A DNA stretch of 64,000 nucleotides from Roseobacter sp. (GTDB lineage: Bacteria > Pseudomonadota > Alphaproteobacteria > Rhodobacterales > Rhodobacteraceae), in NCBI GenBank assembly GCA_002731875.1, contig PCCY01000038.1:1-64000 (forward strand). The letters run 5' to 3'. This document shows, in pieces, positions 1 to 8,268 of this stretch. Positions within the stretch are counted from its first letter, which is position 1. Every line of letters begins with the position of its first letter. The notes beneath the pieces are model-generated. The model had not been told where the DNA came from. It searched no databases and saw nothing but the letters and a program-made list of their open reading frames with translations. Position numbers and translations under genes: made by a program.

Positions 1-2
1 CC

Positions 3-761
3 GGGCTATGGATGGGCGTCGCGGTGGCGATGGTGGTGGGGATGCTGTTTGGGTTGCTGCATGCCGCCTTGACGGTGCCGTTCGGGCTATCGCAGCACGT
101 GGTGGGCCTGGGTGTGACCCTGCTTGCGACATCATCGACCTATTTTGCGTATCGGCTTGCGTTGCCGCAGGTAACCAGCCCGCCCAAGATCGCCGCGTTC
201 CAAGCCTACGAGATCCCGATCCTGTCCGACATTCCGGTGCTGGGACAGGCCTTGTTCTCGCAGACCCCGTTTACCTATCTGGCGTTTGCATTGGTCGCGG
301 CGACCGGCATCATGCTGTACCGCACCCCGTTGGGGCTGGCGGTGCGCGCCGCCGGCGAAAGCCCCGCGGCGGTGGCCGCGCAGGGGCTTTCTGTTACGGG
401 CATCCGCATGGGCGCGGTGATTGTCGGCAGCGGCTTCATGGCGATGGGGGGCGCATTTTTAACCATGTCGGCGTTTGACAGTTTCTTTTTCGAAATGGTG
501 AATGGCCGGGGTTGGGTGGCGATTGCGTTGGTGGTATTCGGGTCGTGGAAACCCGGCAAGGCGCTGCTCGGCGCGGTGTTGTTTGCCGGTTTCGATGCGT
601 TGCAGATCCGGGTCCAGCAAACCAGCCTTGGTGCCGATATCCCATATCAGATATTTCTGATGACACCGTATATTCTGTCGATTGTCGCTTTGATTCTTGT
701 GTCGCGCCGCGCACAGGTTCCTGCGGCCCTGATGATACCGTTCAACAAAGGAGAGCGCTGA
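3..761 (+). CDS. ABC transporter permease, nucleoside/simple-sugar type, 5' end cut off
   Basis: This is the C-terminal part of an inner-membrane permease of the branched-chain/ribose/nucleoside importer class. The reading frame is open to the left edge, so the true start lies outside the window. The visible part has about six hydrophobic segments and the loop typical of this class, with a polar stretch around RAAGESP followed by a conserved Gly-rich segment (MAMGGAF) before a helix. The stop codon overlaps the start of the following CodA-family deaminase (TGATG), so the two are co-transcribed and translationally coupled. That supports a nucleoside or nucleobase substrate, which remains an inference; the ATPase, partner permease and binding protein should lie upstream. 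Confidence 0.85.
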   Translation, partial: GLWMGVAVAMVVGMLFGLLHAALTVPFGLSQHVVGLGVTLLATSSTYFAYRLALPQVTSPPKIAAFQAYEIPILSDIPVLGQALFSQTPFTYLAFALVAATGIMLYRTPLGLAVRAAGESPAAVAAQGLSVTGIRMGAVIVGSGFMAMGGAFLTMSAFDSFFFEMVNGRGWVAIALVVFGSWKPGKALLGAVLFAGFDALQIRVQQTSLGADIPYQIFLMTPYILSIVALILVSRRAQVPAALMIPFNKGER

Positions 762-2041
762 TGTTTGACCTGATCGTCAAGGGGGGGACGCTACCCGACG
801 GGCGCGTGGCCGATATTGGCATGTCTGGCGGCAAGATCCGCGCTATTGACGCGCTCGGCGATGCTGAGGCCGCTGAAGTCATTGATGCCGGCGGTGATCT
901 GGTCAGCCCGCCGTTTGTCGATCCGCATTTTCACATGGATGCTACCCTGTCCTATGGCACGCCCCGTATCAACGCATCGGGTACGTTGCTGGAAGGGATC
1001 GGCCTGTGGGGCGAACTGAAACAGGTGATGACCCAGGATGAGGTCGTCGCAAGAGCGCTGGATTATTGCGATTGGGCGGCATCCATGGGGCTGTTGGCGA
1101 TACGGTCGCATGTCGACACCTGCGATGACCGGCTTTTGGGGGTCGAGGCGCTGCTACACGTTCGCGAGCAGGTAAGCGATTATATCGACTTGCAGTTGGT
1201 GGCGTTTCCGCAAGACGGATTCTATCGTGATCCGACCGCGCGCGACAATACCATCCGTGCGTTGGATATGGGCGTCGACGTCGTGGGCGGTATCCCGCAT
1301 TTTGAGCGCACAATGGCTGACGGTGCGGCATCGGTGCGCGAACTGTGCGAAATCGCCGAAGCCCGTGGCCTTATGGTTGATATGCATTGCGACGAAAGCG
1401 ATGACCCTTTGTCGCGCCACATTGAAACTCTGGCGGCTGAAACCTCGCGCCTGGGGCTGCACGGTCGGGTTACGGGGTCACACCTGACATCCATGCATTC
1501 GATGGATAATTATTACGTGTCCAAGCTGTTGCCGTTGATTGCCGAAGCACAGATCAACGTTGTTCCAAACCCCCTGATCAACATCGTTTTACAGGGGCGT
1601 CACGATACATTCCCCAAGCGCCGCGGGTTGACGAGGGTCAAGGAAATGCTGGCGATGGGGATCAACGTCGGCTGGGGGCAGGACTGCGTTCTTGACCCGT
1701 GGTATTCATTGGGTACGGCTGACATGCTCGACGTGGCGTTCATGGGGCTGCACGTGGCGCAAATGACCAGCCCGGATGAAATGCGTACATGTTTCGACAT
1801 GGTCACCAACGCCAATGCGCGCACGATGGGGCTGCACGACTATGGTCTTCACGTAGGGGCGAAGGCGTCGCTGGTGGTGCTGGACGCCGGTGACCCCATC
1901 GAAGCGCTGCGCCTGCGGGCCAACCGTCTGTGCGTTATCGCCAATGGCAAAGTTATCGCACGTGGCCCACGGTCTGATGCGACGCTTAGCTTGCCTGGGC
2001 GCCCCGGCAGTGTCGTGCGGCGGCACAAGAACTCAGTCTGA
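761..2041 (+). CDS. codA: Cytosine deaminase family (CodA-like) amidohydrolase, predicted 5-methylcytosine deaminase
   Basis: The 426-residue protein aligns along its whole length with E. coli CodA, a metal-dependent deaminase that turns cytosine into uracil in the cytosol. Metal ligands are present: HFH at 56-58, His209 in HCDE, and Asp308. His241 in the SH..S motif and Glu212 are also kept. The residue after Asp308 is Cys309, where E. coli CodA has Asp314; loss of that Asp is the known marker of enzymes that accept 5-methylcytosine. The start ATG overlaps the permease stop and follows a GGAG ribosome site (750-753). The 3' end overlaps the convergent EEP gene by 9 bp. Family membership is certain; the 5-methyl preference is an inference from one residue. 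Confidence 0.88.
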   Translation: MFDLIVKGGTLPDGRVADIGMSGGKIRAIDALGDAEAAEVIDAGGDLVSPPFVDPHFHMDATLSYGTPRINASGTLLEGIGLWGELKQVMTQDEVVARALDYCDWAASMGLLAIRSHVDTCDDRLLGVEALLHVREQVSDYIDLQLVAFPQDGFYRDPTARDNTIRALDMGVDVVGGIPHFERTMADGAASVRELCEIAEARGLMVDMHCDESDDPLSRHIETLAAETSRLGLHGRVTGSHLTSMHSMDNYYVSKLLPLIAEAQINVVPNPLINIVLQGRHDTFPKRRGLTRVKEMLAMGINVGWGQDCVLDPWYSLGTADMLDVAFMGLHVAQMTSPDEMRTCFDMVTNANARTMGLHDYGLHVGAKASLVVLDAGDPIEALRLRANRLCVIANGKVIARGPRSDATLSLPGRPGSVVRRHKNSV

Positions 2042-2737
2042 CGCGTGTTGGAAATCCAGCCATATCGGAAGGTGATCCGAGGCCCGTTGCGCTTCGGGTG
2101 TATCGAAGACGCCGCCGCCCACCAGCTTTAGCGCATCGTCTATCGCGATCCGGTCCAACGCGGCAAGGGGCAGGCGGGCGTGAAAGCTCTTACCCGGAGC
2201 GTGGATCGTAAAGTGATGCGCCAGCCGTCCGAGCCCAACATTCAAAGACCATTCGTTCATGTCCCCGGCGATCAGGGTCGGGCGGGTCGATCGTTCGTCG
2301 AGGTGGGCAATAAGTGCCGAAAGCTGGGCACGGCGGGACCGGCGCATCAGGCCCAGATGGGTTGCGATGATACGCAAGGGCGTCCCGGTGATGTCGACAT
2401 CAACGACCATGGCACCGCGCGGCTCTGCGCCTGGCAGGTCCAGGTGTTGAACTTCCACGATCTCTGCCTTTGGGTTCAGCAGCACAGCGTTACCGTGCCA
2501 ACCTATGCTAACCGGACTGGGAACAGGGACGGCGACCAACCCGGTCTCAGCCGTTAGTGCATCCACCGGCAATGCGGAAGGACGGGCCCCCAGTCGCATA
2601 TCGGCCTCTTGCAACACGACAATATCGGCGGCCAGTTCACGCACGATACGCATGGTGCGATAGGGGTCGCGTTGCCGGTCCGTCCCCTTGGCCTTGCGCA
2701 TGTTATAGCTGGCGATGCGAAGCGGTGGCTGGGTCAC
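2033..2737 (-). CDS. Endonuclease/exonuclease/phosphatase (EEP) family protein
   Basis: The 234-residue protein belongs to the metal-dependent EEP superfamily (DNase I, sphingomyelinase and inositol phosphatase-like enzymes). Visible motifs in order are YNMR near residue 11, LQEAD, HLG, GDMNEW and a C-terminal SDHLPIW that carries the catalytic Asp-His. I chose a GTG start because its last bases overlap the stop codon of the upstream cardiolipin synthase (GTGA), which indicates translational coupling; an ATG further upstream would lie deep inside that gene. Being coupled to a phospholipase D-type lipid enzyme hints at a phosphodiester or lipid substrate, but the exact substrate cannot be read from the sequence. 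Confidence 0.82.
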   Translation of the reverse strand: MTQPPLRIASYNMRKAKGTDRQRDPYRTMRIVRELAADIVVLQEADMRLGARPSALPVDALTAETGLVAVPVPSPVSIGWHGNAVLLNPKAEIVEVQHLDLPGAEPRGAMVVDVDITGTPLRIIATHLGLMRRSRRAQLSALIAHLDERSTRPTLIAGDMNEWSLNVGLGRLAHHFTIHAPGKSFHARLPLAALDRIAIDDALKLVGGGVFDTPEAQRASDHLPIWLDFQHASD

Positions 2738-4128
2738 AAGACTGGTGCTCCGATGCGAAAGACGCCTTCGGCCAAGCGTCTGATCAAGGTGACGTTGCGT
2801 ACGACGTTGTGGCAATCGCCTTGCCGCTCCAGAAACCATTCCGTCAGCGTCGTCACGCTCGGTGCGTCATAAAGGAACAGCATCACCTCAAAGTTGAGAA
2901 GCATGCTGCGCACGTCAAAGTTGGCGGTGCCGACGATGCCGACATCGTCGATCAACGCGGCCTTGGCGTGGATCATCGACGGTTTGAAAAAGTGAATCTC
3001 TGCCCCGGCTTCCTGAACGTCACGCAAAAACCCCCCGCGCGCGAAATCGGCGATCCGCTGATTGGATTTCTGAGGCACGATTATCCGAACATCCACACCA
3101 CGGCGTGATGCGATACGCAGGGCATTGGCCAATGCCTCGGTCGGGACGAAATAGGGGGTCGCGATCCAGATGCGCGATTCCGCCAGGTGGATGGCGCGGA
3201 TCAGTCCGTCATGCAGCGGGTCTTCGGCAATGTCGGGCCCGGAAGGAACAAGCTGCACCGTAGCGTTTCCGCCTGTCTTGGGGGCTGGGGTGACAACCTG
3301 TGGCGTCGGCGTGCCCGAGGCGACTTCCCAATCGGACCGGAACACATCGCAAAAGGACTGCACCGAAAGCCCTTCGAGGGTGAACGCGAGGTCCACCCAA
3401 TGCCCCGGTTTTGGCGTATGGGTCATGTAGTGGTCCGCGACATTCATACCGCCGGAGAAAGCCCGCGCATTATCGGCGATGATCATCTTACGATGGTTGC
3501 GCAGGTTCAGATGGCCTGTGCCCGGCAATTGCAGGATCGGCGAGAAAAACAAAACCTCTCCGCCTGCGGCCTTCAGTGCCTTCAATGCCTCGTGTGGACC
3601 TCGCAGCGTCCCCAGACGGTCCATGAGCAATCGGACATGAACGCCTTTTCTGGCCTTGTCGGTCAACGCTTGGACGAAATGTTTGGCGGTACCGTCATTC
3701 GCGATGATATAGAAAAGCACATCAATGCTGTGTTCCGCACTGTCGATCGTGTCCAGGGCCGCCTGAAACGCCAGTTGCGGCGTGTCAAGCAAAGTTAGCC
3801 TTTGAGCCTCGAGAGCAGGGGGCATCATGAAGTGCTGAAAGGTCGCATCAAGCGCGTGAACGGGTGTGGGCGGCTCTTCTTTCGTGGTGAACAATACCGG
3901 CTCATACCGGTTTCCCTGCTTGCGAAACCCGAGACCCAGAAACAATGGGGCCGCAACATACGGCAGCATGATAAGAAACAATATCCATGCGACAGTAGAT
4001 TGTGGGCTGCGGCGCTGCTGCAAAAGAATGAAGGCCACGAACAAAGTCAGAAAGATAAGACCTACGACTTCGATGTGGGTGGTAATAAACGAGATCACTG
4101 GCAACCCTTGCGTCATGCTTGGGGTCAT
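2734..4128 (-). CDS. cls: Cardiolipin synthase (phospholipase D family)
   Basis: The 464-residue membrane enzyme condenses two phosphatidylglycerols, or related head-group donors, into cardiolipin. It has two hydrophobic segments at about residues 16-38 and 45-66, then two PLD domains. The first HKD motif is at 212-219 (HRKMIIAD) and the second at 387-394 (HAKAALID). Length and architecture match bacterial ClsA. It lies 61 bp downstream of the MttB-like gene and overlaps the EEP gene by 4 bp, so all three may form one minus-strand unit. The first ATG is preceded by AGGGG at short distance; a second in-frame ATG four codons on is possible. Confidence 0.92.
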   Translation of the reverse strand: MTPSMTQGLPVISFITTHIEVVGLIFLTLFVAFILLQQRRSPQSTVAWILFLIMLPYVAAPLFLGLGFRKQGNRYEPVLFTTKEEPPTPVHALDATFQHFMMPPALEAQRLTLLDTPQLAFQAALDTIDSAEHSIDVLFYIIANDGTAKHFVQALTDKARKGVHVRLLMDRLGTLRGPHEALKALKAAGGEVLFFSPILQLPGTGHLNLRNHRKMIIADNARAFSGGMNVADHYMTHTPKPGHWVDLAFTLEGLSVQSFCDVFRSDWEVASGTPTPQVVTPAPKTGGNATVQLVPSGPDIAEDPLHDGLIRAIHLAESRIWIATPYFVPTEALANALRIASRRGVDVRIIVPQKSNQRIADFARGGFLRDVQEAGAEIHFFKPSMIHAKAALIDDVGIVGTANFDVRSMLLNFEVMLFLYDAPSVTTLTEWFLERQGDCHNVVRNVTLIRRLAEGVFRIGAPVL

Positions 4129-4189
4129 GACCCCTGTGGCCGGGAATTTAGCACATCAACAGATGAAGGCCACAGGGTGGTGCATTGTT

Positions 4190-5728
4190 TTATGCAGGCA
4201 GATGAATGTTGAACCGATCACGGATCATCTGGTCTGTCTGCGGGTCGAACCTCGCTGCTGACCGCTCTGACAAGATCTGTTCCTTGCGGGCCTTTGCCTT
4301 TGCAATCAGGTCGGGCTTGCCCAGTTCGGCCCATTCCTTGGGCGAGGTGCGATCACCGAGCGCGGGATAGATGTATTCGGTCTGCATCAGGTTCAGCGTC
4401 TGGTCCGATCCCAGATAGTGACCCGGACCGCCGATGCACGTCGCTCGCATCACTTCCAGGCTGACGCTGTCCTCGGTGACTTCGATGCCGCGTACGCAGC
4501 GCAACGCCTGTCCGATCAGATCATCGCCCAAAATCAGCGATTCGAGACAAAACCCCAACAACGACGCGTGCATGCCCGCTGCCTCGTAGACCATGTTCAA
4601 GCCCGACATGCCGGCCATGACATTCGACATCGCCTGTTCCCATCCTGCCTGCATGTCCGGCAGTTTGGCGTCCGCGATTCCCGCCGCCGCCCCGCCGGGC
4701 AGATCGTAGTAGTGGTGCATCTGGGCACAACCGGCCGTCAGCAGGGCCTGTTCGCCAGATCCCCCTGACATGGCACCGGTGCGCAGGTCGCTGACAAAGG
4801 GCCAGGTACCAAAGATCGCGGGGTGACCGGGTTTGATCGCGTTGACATAAACCAGCCCGGCAAGACATTCGGCGACGGCTTGAACGATCGCACCGGCGAT
4901 GGGGGCAGGGGCGGTCGCACCGGCCTGACCAGCCGAAAGCAACAGGATCGGCATGCCGCCTTCGATCAATGCCTCCATCACCAGGCAGCTTTCTGTGGCG
5001 AATTTCATCGGCGGTACAACAAAACAGTTCGAGTTCGACACAAAAGGTCGTTCACGCCATTTGTCCTCGCCGCCGGCGATCATATGCAGCATCTCGAGGC
5101 CATGCGGCACGAAAGAGGGTTCCGTAAAAGAAACACCGACGTGTTTGGTGGTACCGGCACAGCAGGCATAGATCGTGTTCAGGTCCATCTCGAGGTTATC
5201 GGGAATATCGCGGCACACCATGGGGCGCTGAACAAAGTGCAGATTGTCGAGCTGGTCGCAGATCCGCGCGGCGTCATGAAGATCCTGCACCCCGCATTCC
5301 CGATAGGTTCGTCCGTCCACATCAACCAGATGCACAGCTGCACCGGCGGTACCGTAATGAACCTTGGTGCCGCTAAGGTGCAGGTCATGTCTGGGGTCAC
5401 GTGCATGCAGGGTGACAGACCGGTTGGCCTTGGCAATGGCGTCTTCGATCAGCGCCCGGGGGAATCGCACCCGGCCGTCATCACCAAGGATGGCACCTGC
5501 GCGCGTCATATGGGCGATGCCGGATGGCGGTGCGTCGGCAAGCCCGATCTGCTCCAGCGCATCGAGCGCGGCTTGATGGATCCGGTCCATGCCGGCCTGG
5601 GTCAACGGAGTGTAAGTGCCGCCAGACTGTCCCGGGCGCACCGGGCGCAGGTGATCGGCTAATGGGGCGGCACGCGCAGCACGGCGGGCGGCGCGACCAC
5701 CTGAGCGATGAGGAGTAAGAATGGTCAT
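4190..5728 (-). CDS. Trimethylamine/glycine betaine methyltransferase family protein (MttB-like, non-pyrrolysine)
   Basis: The 512-residue protein is a COG5598 MttB-superfamily methyltransferase. These enzymes move a methyl group from a quaternary or tertiary amine to a corrinoid protein. It lacks any in-frame amber codon, so it belongs to the large non-pyrrolysine branch whose characterised members use glycine betaine, carnitine or proline betaine. Conserved stretches such as CAGTTKHVG, LLLSAGQAGATAP and GGSGEQ are visible. I chose the ATG just before an Arg/Ala-rich N-terminus; a longer frame reaches 5887 but has a low-complexity, Arg-rich extension unlike the family. No corrinoid protein or activator gene is adjacent, so the substrate is unknown. 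Confidence 0.85.
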   Translation of the reverse strand: MTILTPHRSGGRAARRAARAAPLADHLRPVRPGQSGGTYTPLTQAGMDRIHQAALDALEQIGLADAPPSGIAHMTRAGAILGDDGRVRFPRALIEDAIAKANRSVTLHARDPRHDLHLSGTKVHYGTAGAAVHLVDVDGRTYRECGVQDLHDAARICDQLDNLHFVQRPMVCRDIPDNLEMDLNTIYACCAGTTKHVGVSFTEPSFVPHGLEMLHMIAGGEDKWRERPFVSNSNCFVVPPMKFATESCLVMEALIEGGMPILLLSAGQAGATAPAPIAGAIVQAVAECLAGLVYVNAIKPGHPAIFGTWPFVSDLRTGAMSGGSGEQALLTAGCAQMHHYYDLPGGAAAGIADAKLPDMQAGWEQAMSNVMAGMSGLNMVYEAAGMHASLLGFCLESLILGDDLIGQALRCVRGIEVTEDSVSLEVMRATCIGGPGHYLGSDQTLNLMQTEYIYPALGDRTSPKEWAELGKPDLIAKAKARKEQILSERSAARFDPQTDQMIRDRFNIHLPA

Positions 5729-6123
5729 GGGATAGATCCAAGGTTGGGAAGGTTGAAAAGCTACATTCCAGTCCCTTGGAGAGGTGCACCCCGTGCTGCG
5801 CGACCTCGTTCTGCGCCGATGGTTCGGGCAACGCAGATAGCTATGCAACGCTTTGTTTCCATACGGCACCCTCCTTGATGGTTCCAATGCTGCGAAAATA
5901 AATTCGGCGCTTCTATCCTGTTTGCGACGTAAAAGCCTTTAACGACCTGCCATGATTGCCTTTGACGCTATCGACACCCAAAAAGCGGTGACGCAAATCG
6001 GCAACAATATTCCGATCACCAATCTGTGATTGGGCTAAATCGCAACCAGATCCTAGGTGCAGCGTTGTGTCGATGAAGTGGGAAACGCCCGCTCGGATAC
6101 GTTTTTATCGAGGAGTTATGATA
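5729..6123. other. Intergenic region between mttB-like gene and outer-membrane protein gene
   Basis: About 395 bases separate two divergently read genes and must hold both promoters. I see an AGGAG ribosome site at 6111-6115 for the outer-membrane protein. There is no convincing -35/-10 pair, tRNA, riboswitch fold or repeat. An in-frame extension of the methyltransferase runs into this region up to 5887 but does not look like protein of that family. Confidence 0.5.
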
Positions 6124-6720
6124 ATGAAACGCACTATGAAATTCGCCTCCGCCGCAGTTCTGGCCTCCACCGCATTTGCTGGCGGCGCTTATGCCGGCAG
6201 CCTTGCCGAGCCAGTGGTTGAGCCTGTAATGATGGCCCCAATGCCTGCGCCAGATTTGGGTAGTGACTGGACCGGTTTCTACACTGGTTTGCAGTTGGGC
6301 TATTCCGATGCGGACGGTCCGGGTGCCCTGGACGGTAACAACGGTTCGTATGGTTTCCACGCCGGTTACGACTATGACTTCGGTCGCTTCGTGCTGGGTG
6401 GCGAACTTGATTATGACAAGACCAACATGGACCTGAACAACGGTGTTGCTCAGCTTGATTCCATGTCACGTGCCAAACTGAAAGCTGGCTATGATCTTGG
6501 TAACACACTGGTATACGCAACCGGTGGTTATGCTCGTGCCGACACATCCTTTGGCAACGAAGATGGCGCGTTCTATGGTATCGGTATGGCATACAAAGTC
6601 ACCGACCGTTACACCGTGGGTGCCGAACTGTTGGAAAACAAGTTCACCGACATCAACAACACTGCCGGTGCAGATCTTGACGTGACAACGTTCAACCTGC
6701 GTGGCTCCTACCGCTTCTAA
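6124..6720 (+). CDS. Outer-membrane beta-barrel protein, OmpA/OmpX-like porin fold
   Basis: The 198-residue precursor has a clear Sec signal peptide (about residues 1-22, cleaved after AGGAYA) followed by a short Pro/Met-rich stretch. It then has an eight-strand type barrel with alternating aromatic and small residues and repeated GxxxGYxxD-like turns, such as GFYTGLQLGYSDAD and VLGGELDYDK. It ends in a terminal Phe (GSYRF), the signal recognised by the BAM complex. It belongs to the generic outer-membrane beta-barrel family common in Rhizobiales and Rhodobacterales. Of two close ATG codons I chose the second, which sits 8 bases after AGGAG; the first would be only 2 bases from it. Codon use and strong RBS suggest high expression. 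Confidence 0.88.
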   Translation: MKRTMKFASAAVLASTAFAGGAYAGSLAEPVVEPVMMAPMPAPDLGSDWTGFYTGLQLGYSDADGPGALDGNNGSYGFHAGYDYDFGRFVLGGELDYDKTNMDLNNGVAQLDSMSRAKLKAGYDLGNTLVYATGGYARADTSFGNEDGAFYGIGMAYKVTDRYTVGAELLENKFTDINNTAGADLDVTTFNLRGSYRF

Positions 6721-6739
6721 AGCGCATGTAGCATTGCAA

Positions 6740-6771
6740 GCTCGGGGATGTCTTCAACGACATTTCCGAGC
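6740..6771 (+). other. Stem-loop after the outer-membrane protein gene
   Basis: GCTCGGGGATGTC at 6740-6752 pairs with GACATTTCCGAGC at 6759-6771, giving a 13-bp stem with two G-T wobbles and a 6-base loop. No T-run follows, so it is more likely an mRNA 3' stabiliser or processing structure than a terminator. Confidence 0.55.
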
Positions 6772-6833
6772 CAGACAGTCACATGATGATACGTTGTCAC
6801 GTGATCGGACAGTGTGATGCACCCGAAAGGGCC

Positions 6834-6864
6834 AAGGCCAGGAGCTGTTAGCACCTGGCCTTTT
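6834..6864 (+). terminator. Rho-independent terminator of the outer-membrane protein gene
   Basis: AAGGCCAGG at 6834-6842 pairs with CCTGGCCTT at 6854-6862 across an 11-base loop and ends in TTTT at 6861-6864. It lies just before the end of the convergent aminotransferase gene and stops transcription from the plus strand. Confidence 0.75.
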
Positions 6865-6865
6865 C

Positions 6866-8038
6866 CTATGCGGCGAGCTCTTCAGCAAATTTGCATAATG
6901 TGCTGACAGCGTTGCCGAATTCGCCGTCTTCGATCGTCATCGCCACACGGATGTGACCCGCAGCGGCGTCACCAAAGCTTTCGCCCGGCATGACCGCGAT
7001 ATGGTGTTGATCCAACAGCGCATTGGCAAATTCTTCGCCCGTCATGCCGGTGCTGCGGATATCGAGCATCAGATACATTGCACCATCCGCGGGGACGAGC
7101 GAAACAGCGTTCTGACCGGCAAGGATCCCTCGGGCGAGCTGGCGGCGGCGCGCGAACGGGGCGGCTATTTCCGCTTCGAATTCGGGGCCTTGCGACAGGG
7201 CGAACAGAGCCGCGTCCTGAATATAGCCCGGCACGCCGTAAGTGGTGTGCGTGGCCAGGTTGGTGAGGTGTTCAATTGCCTCGACCGGGCCGACGATCCA
7301 GCCACAGCGAGACCCGGTCATTGCATGGCTCTTGGACATGGATCCCACGACAAGCGTACGATGCGCCATATCAGGCAGGGCCCGTGGCGACACGTGCTCG
7401 CCGGTCCAGACTTGCGTGTCGTATACTTCATCCGAAATCAACCAAAGATCGTGGTCGATGCATACCCGCGCGATACCTTCCAAGGTGGCACGGGAATAGA
7501 CGACGCCGGTCGGGTTGTTGGGCGAATTGATCAGCAGCGATTTAGCCCCGGCAGCCACGGCGGCGATGGTTTCGGGCCGGGGTTGAAACGCGTCCTCGGC
7601 GCGGGCGGGAACGCGCTGTGGGACCGCGCTGACACCCCGGATCGTGCCGGGATACGTGGCATAGTAGGGGTCGATATAAAGCGCGGTGTCACCTGGGTCG
7701 CACGCAGCCACATGCGCCGCGAACAAGGCAGCCTGCCCGCCGGGGGTGATCAGCACATTGTCGCGCGTCGTGGAAACGCCGGTGCGTTCACGGACACGTG
7801 CCGCCACCGCGTCGCGCAGGCTGTCGGTACCGGGCACGGCGGCATAGCCGGTATGGCCGGCAATTGCCGCACGGTGCATTTCCTGCAAGATCGGGGCGGC
7901 GGTACGGATGTCGTGTTCGCCGATGGTCAGTTCGGTAACCGATACGCCGTCACCGATCATGCGGCGGGCCTTTAAAAACACACCCCAGCCGTCAGAACCG
8001 CCACCAAGTAGATCTGTTATGCGTGATGAAAGTTGCAT
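6866..8038 (-). CDS. Class I/II PLP aminotransferase, similar to arginine:pyruvate transaminase AruH
   Basis: The 390-residue protein is a fold-type I PLP enzyme. The substrate-loop motif NNPTG is at 174-178, Asp203 in SDEVY pairs with the PLP nitrogen, Lys236 in SMSKSHAMTG forms the Schiff base, and a C-terminal Arg in HIRVAM would bind the substrate carboxylate. The wording of several stretches (HDLWxISDEVY, GEHVSP, SKSHAMTG, GEAFG/GESFG, AGHIR) closely resembles Pseudomonas AruH as I remember it, which makes an arginine- or related amino acid:pyruvate transaminase likely. The gene stands alone between an outer-membrane protein gene and cysS. Family certain, substrate tentative. Confidence 0.85.
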   Translation of the reverse strand: MQLSSRITDLLGGGSDGWGVFLKARRMIGDGVSVTELTIGEHDIRTAAPILQEMHRAAIAGHTGYAAVPGTDSLRDAVAARVRERTGVSTTRDNVLITPGGQAALFAAHVAACDPGDTALYIDPYYATYPGTIRGVSAVPQRVPARAEDAFQPRPETIAAVAAGAKSLLINSPNNPTGVVYSRATLEGIARVCIDHDLWLISDEVYDTQVWTGEHVSPRALPDMAHRTLVVGSMSKSHAMTGSRCGWIVGPVEAIEHLTNLATHTTYGVPGYIQDAALFALSQGPEFEAEIAAPFARRRQLARGILAGQNAVSLVPADGAMYLMLDIRSTGMTGEEFANALLDQHHIAVMPGESFGDAAAGHIRVAMTIEDGEFGNAVSTLCKFAEELAA

Positions 8039-8268
8039 GGCCTGCCTCCGTTATTCCAGATGAAGGACGCAGGGGCGCAGAGCAAGGGTGATTTGTCAAT
8101 CAGGCTTGACCCTCGGGCCATGCTCGGGCTACGCAAGCAGTATGAACACGAACACACTCATTATTTGCTGTATTTCCTGCTAAGACCTTCCGGCGGGCCT
8201 GTTCACAACGTTTTCTTCCCAAGATTTCTGTGCCATGCCCGCGCCATCCTTGCGTAAGGACGCGCCAC

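Noticed and set aside
4190..5887. Pyrrolysine-containing MttB
   Set aside because: The gene has no in-frame TAG, and no pyl genes are in the window; it belongs to the non-pyrrolysine branch.
5729..5887. N-terminal extension of the MttB-like protein
   Set aside because: Arg/Ser/Pro-rich sequence without family similarity; the region more likely holds the promoter.
6953..7975. 340-residue open frame opposite the aminotransferase gene
   Set aside because: Shadow of a high-GC gene; composition is Gly/Arg/His-rich with no recognisable domain.
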